Shown: positions 43,559-53,639 of the stretch, piece after piece
Layout of the letters: the number at the start of each line of letters is the position of its first letter
How positions within the stretch are numbered: position 1 is the first letter of the stretch
DNA from: Acetobacterium sp.
GTDB taxonomy: Bacteria; Bacillota; Clostridia; Eubacteriales; Eubacteriaceae
Length of the DNA: 58,157 bases
Direction: 5' to 3'
NCBI RefSeq assembly: GCF_030652775.1
Contig: NZ_JAUSPS010000006.1
Location: 1-58,157, forward strand
Notes under the pieces: generated by a model
What the model saw: only the letters and a program-made list of their open reading frames with translations
What the model was told of the DNA's origin: nothing
Databases searched by the model: none
Translations under genes and position numbers: made by a program

Positions 43559-45469
43559 ATGAATAAAATCGATGACCATGCAGATTTAACCAGTAACAGG
43601 CGTTTTCTCAGTTACCAATATTTTGGTGCCCATCTTAATGAAAAAGGGGTCACTTTTCGGGTCTGGGCTCCCTATGCCCAGGGTATTTCCGTTGTCGGCG
43701 ATTTCAATGACTGGAACATCCAAGGTCATCCCATGAATTTACTTTCTGGCACTCATGGTACCTGGGAGCTTTTTATTCCGGAACTAACCCAAGGCCAGCT
43801 TTACAAATATGCGGTTCGCCAACACGATGGCGAGCTTGTATATAAGGCTGATCCCTACGGTTTTTACAGTGAGGTTAAACCTAAAACCGCCTCCCTTATC
43901 TGGGAACTTGATGGTTATGACTGGATGGATGACAGCTGGTGCAAAAAAAGAAATGAAACTAATTGGCTAAAAATGCCGATTAATATTTATGAAGCCCATC
44001 TGGGCAGCTGGAAGCGCAATGAAAAAGGGGAATACCTGAGCTACCATGAACTGGCCGATCAGCTGGTTCCCTATCTGGTCGAAATGCAGTATACCCACAT
44101 CGAACTGATGCCCATCATGGAACATCCCTTTGACGGTTCCTGGGGTTATCAGCTCACTGGTTATTACGCTGCCACCAGCCGTTACGGCGATCCCCAGGGA
44201 CTGATGCATTTCATCGATTGCTGCCACCAGGCCGGCATCGGTGTGATTCTGGATTGGGTTCCCGGTCATTTCTGCAAAGATGCTCAGGGCTTACGGCATT
44301 TTGACGGCACCAATCAATATGAGTTTTCCGAACACCAGCAATGGGGTACCATGGTCTTTGATTATGGAAAACCGGAAGTATTGGATTTTCTTATCTCCAA
44401 TGCCTACTTCTGGTTTGACCGCTACCATATCGATGGCCTGCGTATCGATGGGGTGGCCAGTATGATTGAATTGAACCACGGCCTGGACGGTGAACCCTAC
44501 CGTAATGCCCAGGGTGGTTCCGATCGCCTGGAAGCCCTGTCCTTCCTGCGGGAACTGAACACTATTATTTTTAAGGATTTTCCCTTTGCTATTATGTCAG
44601 CGGAAGATTCCACTTCCTATCCGATGGTCACCTGGCCAGTCGATAAGGGTGGCCTTGGTTTTAATCTGAAGTGGGACATGGGCTGGATGCATGATACCCT
44701 GGATTATATGAAAACCGATCCGATGTTTCGGAATCGTTTCCATAATCTGTTGACCTTTTCGATGGCCTATGCCTTCAACGAAAATTTCATCCTGCCGCTG
44801 TCTCATGACGAAGTGGTTCACAGCAAACGAACCATCCTTGATAAGATGTTTGGGGATTATAATATGAAATTTGACCAGTTTCGCATCCTCTTCGGGTATT
44901 TAATGACCCACCCGGGAAAGAAGCTGTCATTTATGGGCAACGAATTTGCCCCCTTCCTGGAGTGGCGGGTGGACGAATCGCTGGAATGGTTTTTGCTCGA
45001 TTATCAAAAACATCAGGAGATTCACACTTATATCAAAGCTCTCAATAAGTTTTATCGCAAAGAAAAAGCCCTCTGGATCGATGACCATAGCTGGGGCGGT
45101 TTTGAGTGGCTGGAACCAAATAACAGTGAACAGAGCATTCTGATTTTTAAACGCCTGGGTGCCGAGGAAAAGGATACCCTGATTACCATCATCAACTTCT
45201 GTCCGCTTAGCTATGCGGATTATCAGATTGGCGTTCCGGCTGAGGGCAATTACCGGCTGGCTTTTAATTCCGATGACAGCAACTATGGCGGCAGCGGTTT
45301 TAACATGAAAAAAACCATGAAAGCTCAAACGATTCCCCTCCATGGCCAGGACTATTCGGTTGCGCTCAATATACCGCCCTCATCATGCATTGTTTTAAAA
45401 GGCGTTGTCCCCCGGGCGAGTGCCAAAGTAAAACCAGAACCAACTAAAAAAACGAAAGTTAAAAAATAA
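43559..45469 (+). CDS. glgB: 1,4-alpha-glucan branching enzyme
   Basis: A 636-residue GH13 branching enzyme introducing alpha-1,6 links into glycogen. An N-terminal CBM48-type domain (about 20-110) contains FRVWAPYAQGISVVGDFNDW. The catalytic barrel has the nucleophile D297 in DGLRIDGVAS, the acid/base E349 in SAEDST, and D417 in PLSHDEVVHSK. A beta-sandwich follows, and the tail is lysine-rich. It opens the glycogen locus, with glgP beginning 26 bases downstream. The single short N-terminal domain indicates the compact bacterial form. Confidence 0.95.
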   Translation: MNKIDDHADLTSNRRFLSYQYFGAHLNEKGVTFRVWAPYAQGISVVGDFNDWNIQGHPMNLLSGTHGTWELFIPELTQGQLYKYAVRQHDGELVYKADPYGFYSEVKPKTASLIWELDGYDWMDDSWCKKRNETNWLKMPINIYEAHLGSWKRNEKGEYLSYHELADQLVPYLVEMQYTHIELMPIMEHPFDGSWGYQLTGYYAATSRYGDPQGLMHFIDCCHQAGIGVILDWVPGHFCKDAQGLRHFDGTNQYEFSEHQQWGTMVFDYGKPEVLDFLISNAYFWFDRYHIDGLRIDGVASMIELNHGLDGEPYRNAQGGSDRLEALSFLRELNTIIFKDFPFAIMSAEDSTSYPMVTWPVDKGGLGFNLKWDMGWMHDTLDYMKTDPMFRNRFHNLLTFSMAYAFNENFILPLSHDEVVHSKRTILDKMFGDYNMKFDQFRILFGYLMTHPGKKLSFMGNEFAPFLEWRVDESLEWFLLDYQKHQEIHTYIKALNKFYRKEKALWIDDHSWGGFEWLEPNNSEQSILIFKRLGAEEKDTLITIINFCPLSYADYQIGVPAEGNYRLAFNSDDSNYGGSGFNMKKTMKAQTIPLHGQDYSVALNIPPSSCIVLKGVVPRASAKVKPEPTKKTKVKK

Positions 45470-45495
45470 AACTATCTTTGTTGAAAGGAACTACC

Positions 45496-47922
45496 ATGAA
45501 TTCTTCTGAAAGAGACAACATAAAAGCAGCCTATAAGGCTACCTTTACCAAAAAAATCGAAGAGGTTTCGGGAAATTGTCTGGCTGATGCCTCCCTGCTT
45601 AAACAATACCAGGCCCTGGCTGAAATGGTAATGGAAAGCATCACCTCCCAATGGGCTAAAACCAACACCCTCTATAACAAGAACGAATCCAAACAAGTCT
45701 ACTTTTTTTCGATTGAGTTCTTAATCGGACGCCTGTTGAAGTCCTACCTCAGTAATTTGGGGGTTGAAGATCTGGTTCAGGAATGCTCGGCCGAAATGGG
45801 ACTGGATTATGAGGCTATTCTTGCCCAGGAATCCGACCCCGGTTTGGGTAATGGCGGCCTGGGTCGATTAATGGCCTGCTATCTGGACTCCTCTTCGGCC
45901 ATGGGGATGCCTGCCCACGGCAATGGCATCCGTTATAAATACGGTTTGTTTGAACAGCGGATTATCAATGGCGAACAGATTGAAGTGGCTGATAACTGGC
46001 TTAAAAACGGCTATCCCTTTGAAATCCGTAATCCCGATAAGTCGGTCATCATTAAATACTACGGCCAGATTCATTCCGAAAACATCAATGGCAACCTGAC
46101 CTTTGTCCATGAAAACTATGAAGCCATTATGGCCGTTCCTTACGATATTCCGATCAAAGGTTATCGCAACGAAACCGTTAATTCCTTGCGACTGTGGAGT
46201 GCCGAGCCGCTGGAAGCCTTTGATCTGCCCTCTTTTAATCAGGGTCATTTTTTAAACGCAGTTCGGCATAAATCCGAAGCTGAAGCCATCAGCCAGATAC
46301 TGTATCCCAATGATAATGGTTTCGACGGCAAGCTTCTGCGGCTCAAGCAAGAGTACTTTTTTGTCTGCGCTGGCATCAAGCGGATCATTGTCGATTACAA
46401 ACGATCCAATAATAACTCCATGGACGGTTTCAGCGATAAGATTTGCATCCACATTAACGATACCCACCCGGCTTTATGTGGCCCCGAACTGATGCGGGTG
46501 CTGATGGATGAAGAAGGTCTGGGTTGGGAGGAATCCTGGAAGATTACCGTAGCGGCGATGAGCTTCACCAATCATACCGTACTTCCGGAAGCGCTGGAAA
46601 AATGGCCAGTGGATATGATGAAGGATTTACTGCCCCGAATTTACATGATCATTGAAGAAATCAACCGCCGCTTTCTACTGGATCTGGATAGCGAATTTCC
46701 CGATGATCTGGATCGGAACCACAGCCTTTCGATTATCCGGGACAACTATGTCCATATGGCCAGCCTGGCGATTGTATCCAGTCATTCCATTAATGGCGTG
46801 GCGACGCTCCACAGCAAAATTCTGAGAGAAGAAACCTTTAATGGCTATTATCAGGTCTTCCCCAAGCGGTTCTATTCGGTAACTAATGGCGTTTCGCCAC
46901 GACGTTTTCTGATGAACAGCAATCCTGAGCTGAAAACACTGATTAATGAATCGATTGGATCGGATTGGGATCATAACCTATTCCATTTAAAAAAACTATT
47001 GAACTATATCAACGATCCGGTCTTTTATGACAAATTCAATGCGGTCAAACTATCCAATAAGGTTCGATTAGCCAATTATATGGCCAGCCATAATGATGTG
47101 AAGGTTGACCCCAATTCTATTTTTGATATTCAGGTCAAACGAATTCATGAGTATAAACGACAACTACTCAACGCCCTACATGTCCTTTATCTGTATAATC
47201 GGATTAAAGAAAACCCCAACCTGGAAATGGCTCCGCGAACATTTATCTTTGCCGGTAAAGCGGCCCCAGGTTATTACTATGCTAAAGAAGTCATTAAGCT
47301 GATTACCGCCATTGCTGAACTGGTCAACAACGATCCGACCCTGCATGATAAGCTCAAGGTGGTCTTCCTGGCGAATTTCAACGTTTCACTGGCGGAGATC
47401 ATCTACCCCGCCGCCAATATTTCCGAACAGATTTCGACTGCGGGGAAAGAAGCCTCCGGAACCGGAAATATGAAATTCATGATGAATGGCGCCATCACCC
47501 TGGGCACCATGGATGGAGCCAATATCGAAATTCTGGACGCCGTTGGCCCCAGCAATATTGTGACCTTTGGTCTGTCTGCCGATGAAGTCCATCATTATCA
47601 AAAATACGGCGGCTATCGATCGATCGATATTTTTGAGCAGGATCCGCGGATTCAACAGGTACTTCACCAACTCATCGATGGAACCCTGGGACATGGCCTC
47701 AGCTTTCAGGCTATCTATGACTCGCTGCTTTTGTACAACGATGGCTATTTTGTCCTGAAAGATTTTAATGCCTATACCGATGCTCAAAATCAGGTTGATC
47801 ATCTCTTCCGCAATCCGACCATTTGGACAAAAATGTCCATCAGCAACGTAGCAAATTCCGGTATTTTCTCAAGTGATCGTTCCATTGCCGACTATCAACG
47901 AGAAATCTGGAAAATCATTTAA
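45496..47922 (+). CDS. glgP: Glycogen/starch/alpha-glucan phosphorylase (copy 1)
   Basis: An 808-residue GT35 phosphorylase releasing glucose-1-phosphate from glycogen. The PLP lysine lies in GTGNMKFMMNG, and the active-site neighbourhood has NGGLGRLMACYLDS near residue 125, HINDTHPALCGPELMR, and NVSLAEIIYPAANISEQIST. The in-frame TTG at 45478 precedes the ribosome site; the ATG at 45496 after AAAGGAACTACC is chosen. It is closely similar throughout to the second copy at 53640-56066. It sits between glgB and glgC, so synthesis and breakdown share one transcript. Confidence 0.95.
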   Translation: MNSSERDNIKAAYKATFTKKIEEVSGNCLADASLLKQYQALAEMVMESITSQWAKTNTLYNKNESKQVYFFSIEFLIGRLLKSYLSNLGVEDLVQECSAEMGLDYEAILAQESDPGLGNGGLGRLMACYLDSSSAMGMPAHGNGIRYKYGLFEQRIINGEQIEVADNWLKNGYPFEIRNPDKSVIIKYYGQIHSENINGNLTFVHENYEAIMAVPYDIPIKGYRNETVNSLRLWSAEPLEAFDLPSFNQGHFLNAVRHKSEAEAISQILYPNDNGFDGKLLRLKQEYFFVCAGIKRIIVDYKRSNNNSMDGFSDKICIHINDTHPALCGPELMRVLMDEEGLGWEESWKITVAAMSFTNHTVLPEALEKWPVDMMKDLLPRIYMIIEEINRRFLLDLDSEFPDDLDRNHSLSIIRDNYVHMASLAIVSSHSINGVATLHSKILREETFNGYYQVFPKRFYSVTNGVSPRRFLMNSNPELKTLINESIGSDWDHNLFHLKKLLNYINDPVFYDKFNAVKLSNKVRLANYMASHNDVKVDPNSIFDIQVKRIHEYKRQLLNALHVLYLYNRIKENPNLEMAPRTFIFAGKAAPGYYYAKEVIKLITAIAELVNNDPTLHDKLKVVFLANFNVSLAEIIYPAANISEQISTAGKEASGTGNMKFMMNGAITLGTMDGANIEILDAVGPSNIVTFGLSADEVHHYQKYGGYRSIDIFEQDPRIQQVLHQLIDGTLGHGLSFQAIYDSLLLYNDGYFVLKDFNAYTDAQNQVDHLFRNPTIWTKMSISNVANSGIFSSDRSIADYQREIWKII

Positions 47923-47934
47923 GGAGGAATCACT

Positions 47935-49059
47935 TTGAATACTGAATGTGTCGCAATGCTCCTAGCGGGAGGTCAAGGGAGCCGTTTAGGCTCGCTGACC
48001 TTTAACAACGCCAAACCGGCCGTTTTATTTGGGGGGAAATATCGAATCATTGATTTTCCGCTCAGTAATTGTATGAATTCGGATATTGATGTGGTGGGAG
48101 TACTGACCCAGTACCGCCCCTATATTCTCAATAATTATATTGGTGATGGGTCAGCCTGGGCGCTGGATCAGGTTCAGGGCGGGGTCAATATCCTGCCCCC
48201 TTATATGGGTCAGAAAGGGGGCCGTTGGTACTCCGGAACAGCTGATGCCATTTACCAGAATCTTGATTTTATTGATCGCTTCGATCCGGAATATGTGCTG
48301 ATTCTTTCCGGGGATCATATTTACAAGATGGATTATTCCAAAATGCTGGCCTTTCACAAAAAGCAGGAAGCCGACCTGACCATTGCGGTGATGGACGTGC
48401 CCTGGGAAGATGCTCACCGGTTTGGAATCGTTAATACGGACGAGGAACATTGCATCAAGGAATTCCAGGAAAAGCCCGAACATCCCAAAAGCAACAAAGC
48501 ATCCATGGGTATTTATATTTTCAGCTGGAAAGAATTAAAAAAAGCCCTGCTGGACGATGCCGGAAACCGCGAATCTGAACACGACTTTGGACATAATGTG
48601 ATTCCCATGCTCCACGAAAGCGGCAAGCGGATCTATGCCTACCCCTACTCCGGCTACTGGCGGGATGTGGGGACCGTTCAGAGCTATTATGATGCCAATA
48701 TGGATCTTTTGGATACCAACTGCGATTTTGATCTCAGTGACCGAAACTTTCGGATCTTTTCCAACAATACCAGCCGTCACCCCCAATTCATTGGCCCCCA
48801 GGCCAAGATCAGCAACAGCCTGATCTGCGATGGGTGCATTGTTTTTGGTAAGGTCGAAAATTCGATTCTATCCCATGATGTGGTGATTCATAGGAAGACC
48901 AGCTTGAAAAATGTGATTGTTCATACCGGAGCCATCATCGAAGATGGGGCGATTTTAGAAAATTGTATCGTCGGAGCCCGGGCAAGAATTAAAGGTGATG
49001 CCCAATATATTACTGATCCCGCCGACACAACTCCTGAAATACATGTCATTAATAACTGA
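47935..49059 (+). CDS. glgC: Glucose-1-phosphate adenylyltransferase, GlgC subunit
   Basis: A 374-residue ADP-glucose pyrophosphorylase committing glucose-1-phosphate to glycogen. The nucleotide-binding start is [14 protein letters not shown]. Further motifs are [11 protein letters not shown], the [13 protein letters not shown] region, [11 protein letters not shown] and [22 protein letters not shown]-terminal left-handed beta-helix spans about 285-370. Translation starts with TTG, 7 bases after AAGGAGG. GlgD follows directly and probably forms a heteromer with it. Confidence 0.94.
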   Translation: MNTECVAMLLAGGQGSRLGSLTFNNAKPAVLFGGKYRIIDFPLSNCMNSDIDVVGVLTQYRPYILNNYIGDGSAWALDQVQGGVNILPPYMGQKGGRWYSGTADAIYQNLDFIDRFDPEYVLILSGDHIYKMDYSKMLAFHKKQEADLTIAVMDVPWEDAHRFGIVNTDEEHCIKEFQEKPEHPKSNKASMGIYIFSWKELKKALLDDAGNRESEHDFGHNVIPMLHESGKRIYAYPYSGYWRDVGTVQSYYDANMDLLDTNCDFDLSDRNFRIFSNNTSRHPQFIGPQAKISNSLICDGCIVFGKVENSILSHDVVIHRKTSLKNVIVHTGAIIEDGAILENCIVGARARIKGDAQYITDPADTTPEIHVINN

Positions 49060-49074
49060 AAGGAGTAAGGAAAA

Positions 49075-50187
49075 ATGAAAAATGCTGTTGGACTTATCTT
49101 AAATGTTGATGGAGAGGATGATTCCTTAAAAGGTTTTCTTCAACATCGCAGCTTGAGCACACTGCCTTTTGGCGGACGTTATCGACTGATCGATTTTACC
49201 CTCTCCAATATGGTCAATTCCGGTTTATCGCATATTGGCGTCATTGGCTCCCATAAATACAGTTCGCTGGTCGATCATCTGGGAACCGGGAAGGAATGGT
49301 CCCTGAGCCGAAAAACCCAGGATCTTTCGATCCTCTCGGGATCGAATAACTACCATATCGGCCGGCTGATCAAGGTTAATCTACGTAATCTCCAGAACAA
49401 CCGGGGCTTTCTTGACGCCACCGGAGCCGAACATGTGCTGATTGCCACGCCTAACCTGGTCACCACCTTTGATTTTCGAAATGCCTATGATATTCATTTG
49501 AAAAATGACAGTGACATCACCCTGATTTTTAAAAAGGATGATCCTCTGTATCATCTCAAGGATAATGATCTCTATCTGGAATTTACCAAAAACCGAATTA
49601 GCGGTCTCCACTATAAACGTGAGCATACCACCGGACATTTTTTTGCGGAGATGTTTTTTGTTAAAAAATCCATTCTGGAAGAATTGCTGGATCTCAGCGA
49701 GCGTACTGGCGACTGGGATTTAATGGATATGATCAAATATAATATCGACACCCTCCGGGTTTTTGGAGCCCAGCATACCGGTTATATCAAACGGGTAAAC
49801 TGCCTGGAAAATTATATGAAAACGAGTATGGACCTACTTGAGTATGATATTATGGCGGAACTTTTTATGGGTAAAAATTCCATCCATACTAAAATAAAAG
49901 ATAACCACCCCACCCTTTATGATGATCTAGCTCAGGTATCCAATTCCATTGTCGGCAGTGGCTGCATTATCGACGGAACCATTAATCACAGCATTATTTT
50001 CAGAGACACGCAAATGAATGTTGATTCACACATCCAAAACAGCATTATTATGCAACGGTGCGAAATCGGGAGGAATGTTAATCTGAACTATGTGGTCATG
50101 GACAAGGATACTAAAATAAGTGACCACACCACCTTAGTGGGCAAACCCCATGCTCCCATTGTTTTAAAGAAAGGCACGGTAATTTAA
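49075..50187 (+). CDS. glgD: Glucose-1-phosphate adenylyltransferase, GlgD subunit
   Basis: A 370-residue GlgC paralog, typical of the regulatory/companion subunit in Firmicutes. The N-terminal GXGXXL-type loop of GlgC is degenerate here (LILNVDGEDDSLKGFLQHRS), consistent with poor intrinsic catalysis. The FGGRYRLIDFTLSNMVNSGLS segment and the C-terminal beta-helix (from about 285) are kept. It begins 15 bases after glgC with an AAAGGAGTAAGG site and ends exactly at the glgA start. Confidence 0.92.
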   Translation: MKNAVGLILNVDGEDDSLKGFLQHRSLSTLPFGGRYRLIDFTLSNMVNSGLSHIGVIGSHKYSSLVDHLGTGKEWSLSRKTQDLSILSGSNNYHIGRLIKVNLRNLQNNRGFLDATGAEHVLIATPNLVTTFDFRNAYDIHLKNDSDITLIFKKDDPLYHLKDNDLYLEFTKNRISGLHYKREHTTGHFFAEMFFVKKSILEELLDLSERTGDWDLMDMIKYNIDTLRVFGAQHTGYIKRVNCLENYMKTSMDLLEYDIMAELFMGKNSIHTKIKDNHPTLYDDLAQVSNSIVGSGCIIDGTINHSIIFRDTQMNVDSHIQNSIIMQRCEIGRNVNLNYVVMDKDTKISDHTTLVGKPHAPIVLKKGTVI

Positions 50188-51603
50188 ATGTTAAACGTCC
50201 TATTTGTCGCTTCGGAAGCTTACCCATTTTCAAAAAGTGGTGGATTGGGAGATGTCCTTGGCGCTCTGCCAAAATCATTTCCCGAAGATGTCGATGCCCG
50301 GGTTATCCTCCCTTATTACAGCACCATTCCTGAAGAGTTGCGTCGAAAAATAAAGCCTGTCAAGCATTTTCAGATGTGGATGTCTGACACCCTGCACTAT
50401 TGCGGCTTGTTGACCTGTGAATACGAAGGCGTCACCTTTTATTTTATCGACAATGAGGCTTTTTTTAAACGTCCAGCGCTTTATGGCTATTATGATGATG
50501 GTGAACGGTTCAGCTTTTTTTGTCGGGCGGTACTGGACTCCCTGCCCTTGCTGGATTTTACCCCGGATATCATTCACTGCAATGACTGGCAAACAGCCGC
50601 TGTTCCCTATCTGATCAAACATCAGTATCGGCGGGCTTTTCCGGATACAAAGGTGGTTTTTACCATTCATAATATTCGCTATCAAGGGGTTTATGGTTTT
50701 CACGATATCAGCCCCTATCTCCACCTGGGCTTTTTACCCTCGGACCTGGAGTTTTATGGAAAAATAAATCTGATGAAAGGGGCTCTTTATACCGCTGATT
50801 TAATTACCACCGTCAGCCCTACCTATGCTGAAGAATTGACTGATCCCTATTATGGTGAAGGTCTGGATGGGGTGATCCGCCATCTTAATCACCAGGTGGT
50901 GGGAATTCTCAATGGCATCGATGAGTCGATTTATGATTCCAAAACCGATCCGGCCATATTTGTCCCCTTTGACAATCCCGAAAAAAAGAAAGCCGATAAT
51001 AAGAAAGCGTTGCAGGAGTATTTCGATCTACCGGTTCGGGGAGATGTTCCGATCGTATCAATGATCACCCGGCTGGTTGAACAAAAAGGACTGGATCTGG
51101 TGTCCAACGTTATCCATGAAATTTTACAGCAGGATCTGCAGCTGGTTATTCTGGGGACTGGCGATGCGGTTTATGAGAATCTGTTCCGCAGTATCGCCTA
51201 CAACTACCCGGATAAGATGGTGGCCATCATCGATTTTGACGAAGATCTGTCCCGCAAAATTTATGCGGCCAGCGATTATTTTCTGATGCCATCTAAATTC
51301 GAGCCCTGCGGCCTCTCCCAGATGATTGCCATGCGTTATGGAGCAGTCCCCATCGTTCGGGAAACCGGTGGACTCAAAGACACCGTCAGCTATTTTAATG
51401 CCAAGACAAAAAAAGGCAACGGCTTCAGCTTTGCAACCTATAATGCGCACGACATGCTTTTCACCATCCAGCATGCCGTTGCCTTATACCACAATTCTCC
51501 GGCCGCCTTTAAAAAACTGATGAAAAACGCCTATAACACCCATTTTGACTGGAAACAATCAGCCGATATTTATCTTTCATATTATAATAAATTGATGGAG
51601 TGA
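50188..51603 (+). CDS. glgA: Glycogen synthase (ADP-glucose)
   Basis: A 471-residue GT5 glycosyltransferase extending glycogen from ADP-glucose. The ADP-glucose site has K16 in SKSGGLGDVLG. HCNDWQTAAVPYL, VVFTIHNIRYQGVYG and TTVSPTYAEEL complete the N-terminal domain. The C-terminal GT-B domain has MITRLVEQKGLDLV and the catalytic glutamate of SKFEPCGLSQMIAMRYG. The ATG follows the glgD stop with no gap, so translation is presumably coupled. Confidence 0.95.
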   Translation: MLNVLFVASEAYPFSKSGGLGDVLGALPKSFPEDVDARVILPYYSTIPEELRRKIKPVKHFQMWMSDTLHYCGLLTCEYEGVTFYFIDNEAFFKRPALYGYYDDGERFSFFCRAVLDSLPLLDFTPDIIHCNDWQTAAVPYLIKHQYRRAFPDTKVVFTIHNIRYQGVYGFHDISPYLHLGFLPSDLEFYGKINLMKGALYTADLITTVSPTYAEELTDPYYGEGLDGVIRHLNHQVVGILNGIDESIYDSKTDPAIFVPFDNPEKKKADNKKALQEYFDLPVRGDVPIVSMITRLVEQKGLDLVSNVIHEILQQDLQLVILGTGDAVYENLFRSIAYNYPDKMVAIIDFDEDLSRKIYAASDYFLMPSKFEPCGLSQMIAMRYGAVPIVRETGGLKDTVSYFNAKTKKGNGFSFATYNAHDMLFTIQHAVALYHNSPAAFKKLMKNAYNTHFDWKQSADIYLSYYNKLME

Positions 51604-51610
51604 TAAGATT

Positions 51611-53494
51611 ATGAAATTTCGTCATCATTCATGGGAACAGGCATTTCGCAGTCCCTTTGGGGCACTGCCAATTGGCAGTGCCGTTACCCTGCGAGTCTAT
51701 GCTACTGAAATTGAAAAATTGCAACTGCGCACTCATTTTAATAACCAGGAAGTGGTTCATCCCATGATCAAATCCGGGGAATTGAATTTCTGGGAAATCA
51801 CCATCGATATGCCCCAAACTCCCGGTATCCTCTGGTATGACTTTTGTTTTTCCTCCCGGGGCAGAGCCTATGCCTATGGCACCTTGAGTGACCAATTAGG
51901 CGGTGAAGGCCGGGTTTACGAATCAAAACCGCCCTCGTATCAAATTACCGTTTATGATCCCAAACGACAGTCACCAGCCTGGTATTCTCAGGGAATTATG
52001 TATCAGATCTTCCCAGACCGGTTTAATCGGGGCGCCGACTTTGATCTTGCCAATTTTCATCAGGATGCGATCCTCCATCCCCATTGGAACGATACCCCCC
52101 ACTATTTCCGTGAGAAGGACGGCGGCATCAAATACTGGGATTTTTTTGGCGGTACCCTGGCAGGAATCACCGAAAAGTTGGACTACCTGCAGAGTTTAAA
52201 TATCACCATCCTTTATTTGAATCCCATTTTTAAATCCCAAAGTAACCACCGCTATGATACTGGCGATTATATGTGTATCGACCCAGCGCTGGGAACCCAA
52301 AAAAGCTTTGAAACCCTGGCCTCGGAATGTAAAAAACGCGGAATCTCGATTATTCTGGATGGGGTTTTCAGCCATACCGGTGATGATAGCCTTTACTTCA
52401 ATCGTTATGACAATTATTCCGGAGTCGGTGCCTATCAATCGAAAGATTCAGAGTACTATCCCTGGTACACCTTCACTGACTATCCCAAAACCTACACCTG
52501 TTGGTGGGGGGTTGACGCCATGCCGAATACGGATGAAATGCATCCCAATTTTCAGGCTTTTATTTATAAAAGCAAAGACAGCGTCATTCGTCACTGGATG
52601 AAAGCTGGGGCTTCCGGCTGGCGGCTGGATGTTGCTGATGAACTACCAGATCCCTTTATCAAGGGACTAAAAGAAGCGATGATCGAGGAAAACCCTGACA
52701 GTATTCTGATTGGCGAAGTCTGGGAAGATGCCTCCCGAAAAGTCGCCTATGATGAACTGCGCAGCTATTTTTCCGGTTATGAGCTGGACGCCGTCATGAA
52801 CTACCCCTTCCGTGAAACCTTTATCGACTTTGTTATTGGCGATAAAAGTTCCGGCTCAGCGGCCCGAATTATGATGTCTCTTTACGAGCACTATCCCAAA
52901 GACCAATTTATGGGCAATATGAACCTGATTGGCAGCCATGATCGGCGACGGATCCTTAACGTCCTGGGCGAAGCCTATAAATATCTGGGAAATCATAGCC
53001 ATAAAACGTATCGACTGGATGACACCCAATATGCGCTTGCCGTAAAACGATTAAAGCTGCTCAGCCTGATCCAGTTCACCTTCCCTGGCGTCCCCTGCCT
53101 ATACTACGGCGATGAGGCCGGGGTTCAAGGTTTTGAAGATCCCTACAACCGGCGTACTTATCCCTGGGGCAATGAGGATCCCGACCTGCTTGCCTGGTAT
53201 CGGCTGATCACCAAACTCCGGGCTGACCACTCAGTCTTTCAGAACGGTACCTGGAAACCCTATGAAGCCAGCGACGATCTTTTTGTCTTTGAACGACGGA
53301 ACGATGATTCCCTCTGTTTCTGCCTGTTTAACCGAAATTCCCGAGCCGTACATTTGTTTAAGCATCCGGACTTTTCCGGCTGCCAGGGTTTGGATCTGAT
53401 CTCAGGGGAATCTATCTCTTTAAACCCGATCGTTCTTCAACCCCTTTCGTATGCCATCGTTATGGTTACACCTGGCACCTGTCAAATTATTTAG
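51611..53494 (+). CDS. GH13 alpha-glycosidase (neopullulanase/cyclomaltodextrinase-like)
   Basis: A 627-residue GH13 enzyme. An N-terminal beta-sandwich occupies about 1-115. The catalytic barrel opens with QGIMYQIFPDRFNRG. The nucleophile is D340 in GWRLDVADELPD, the acid/base E369 in LIGEVWEDAS, and the third acid D444 in LIGSHDRRR. The GFEDPYNRRTYPWG motif near 510 is typical of neopullulanase-type subfamilies. With no isoamylase-type GlgX in the locus, this enzyme is the likely debranching or limit-dextrin-hydrolysing partner of GlgP. No signal peptide is seen, so it acts in the cytoplasm. Confidence 0.88.
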   Translation: MKFRHHSWEQAFRSPFGALPIGSAVTLRVYATEIEKLQLRTHFNNQEVVHPMIKSGELNFWEITIDMPQTPGILWYDFCFSSRGRAYAYGTLSDQLGGEGRVYESKPPSYQITVYDPKRQSPAWYSQGIMYQIFPDRFNRGADFDLANFHQDAILHPHWNDTPHYFREKDGGIKYWDFFGGTLAGITEKLDYLQSLNITILYLNPIFKSQSNHRYDTGDYMCIDPALGTQKSFETLASECKKRGISIILDGVFSHTGDDSLYFNRYDNYSGVGAYQSKDSEYYPWYTFTDYPKTYTCWWGVDAMPNTDEMHPNFQAFIYKSKDSVIRHWMKAGASGWRLDVADELPDPFIKGLKEAMIEENPDSILIGEVWEDASRKVAYDELRSYFSGYELDAVMNYPFRETFIDFVIGDKSSGSAARIMMSLYEHYPKDQFMGNMNLIGSHDRRRILNVLGEAYKYLGNHSHKTYRLDDTQYALAVKRLKLLSLIQFTFPGVPCLYYGDEAGVQGFEDPYNRRTYPWGNEDPDLLAWYRLITKLRADHSVFQNGTWKPYEASDDLFVFERRNDDSLCFCLFNRNSRAVHLFKHPDFSGCQGLDLISGESISLNPIVLQPLSYAIVMVTPGTCQII

Positions 53495-53506
53495 ATTTTA
53501 CCGCTC

Positions 53507-53537
53507 AAAAAGATTGTGGCTTGCCACAATCTTTTTT
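53507..53537 (+). terminator. Terminator of the glgB-GH13 operon
   Basis: A perfect 14-bp stem (53507-53520 with 53523-53536; the minimal loop will open the last pairs) ends in TTTTTTG. Confidence 0.85.
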
Positions 53538-53548
53538 GTTTTATTCTT

Positions 53549-53577
53549 TTGATAAGGGGTAATAAATATAAGATACT
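53549..53577 (+). promoter_or_regulatory. Possible promoter of the second phosphorylase
   Basis: TTGATA (53549-53554) and GATACT (53572-53577) are 17 bases apart, 63 bases before the start codon and after a terminator. Confidence 0.45.
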
Positions 53578-53639
53578 TCTTAAGATAAAATCAATTGTTT
53601 TACTGTTTCTTAAAAACTACTTTATTGAAAGGAAGAGCT

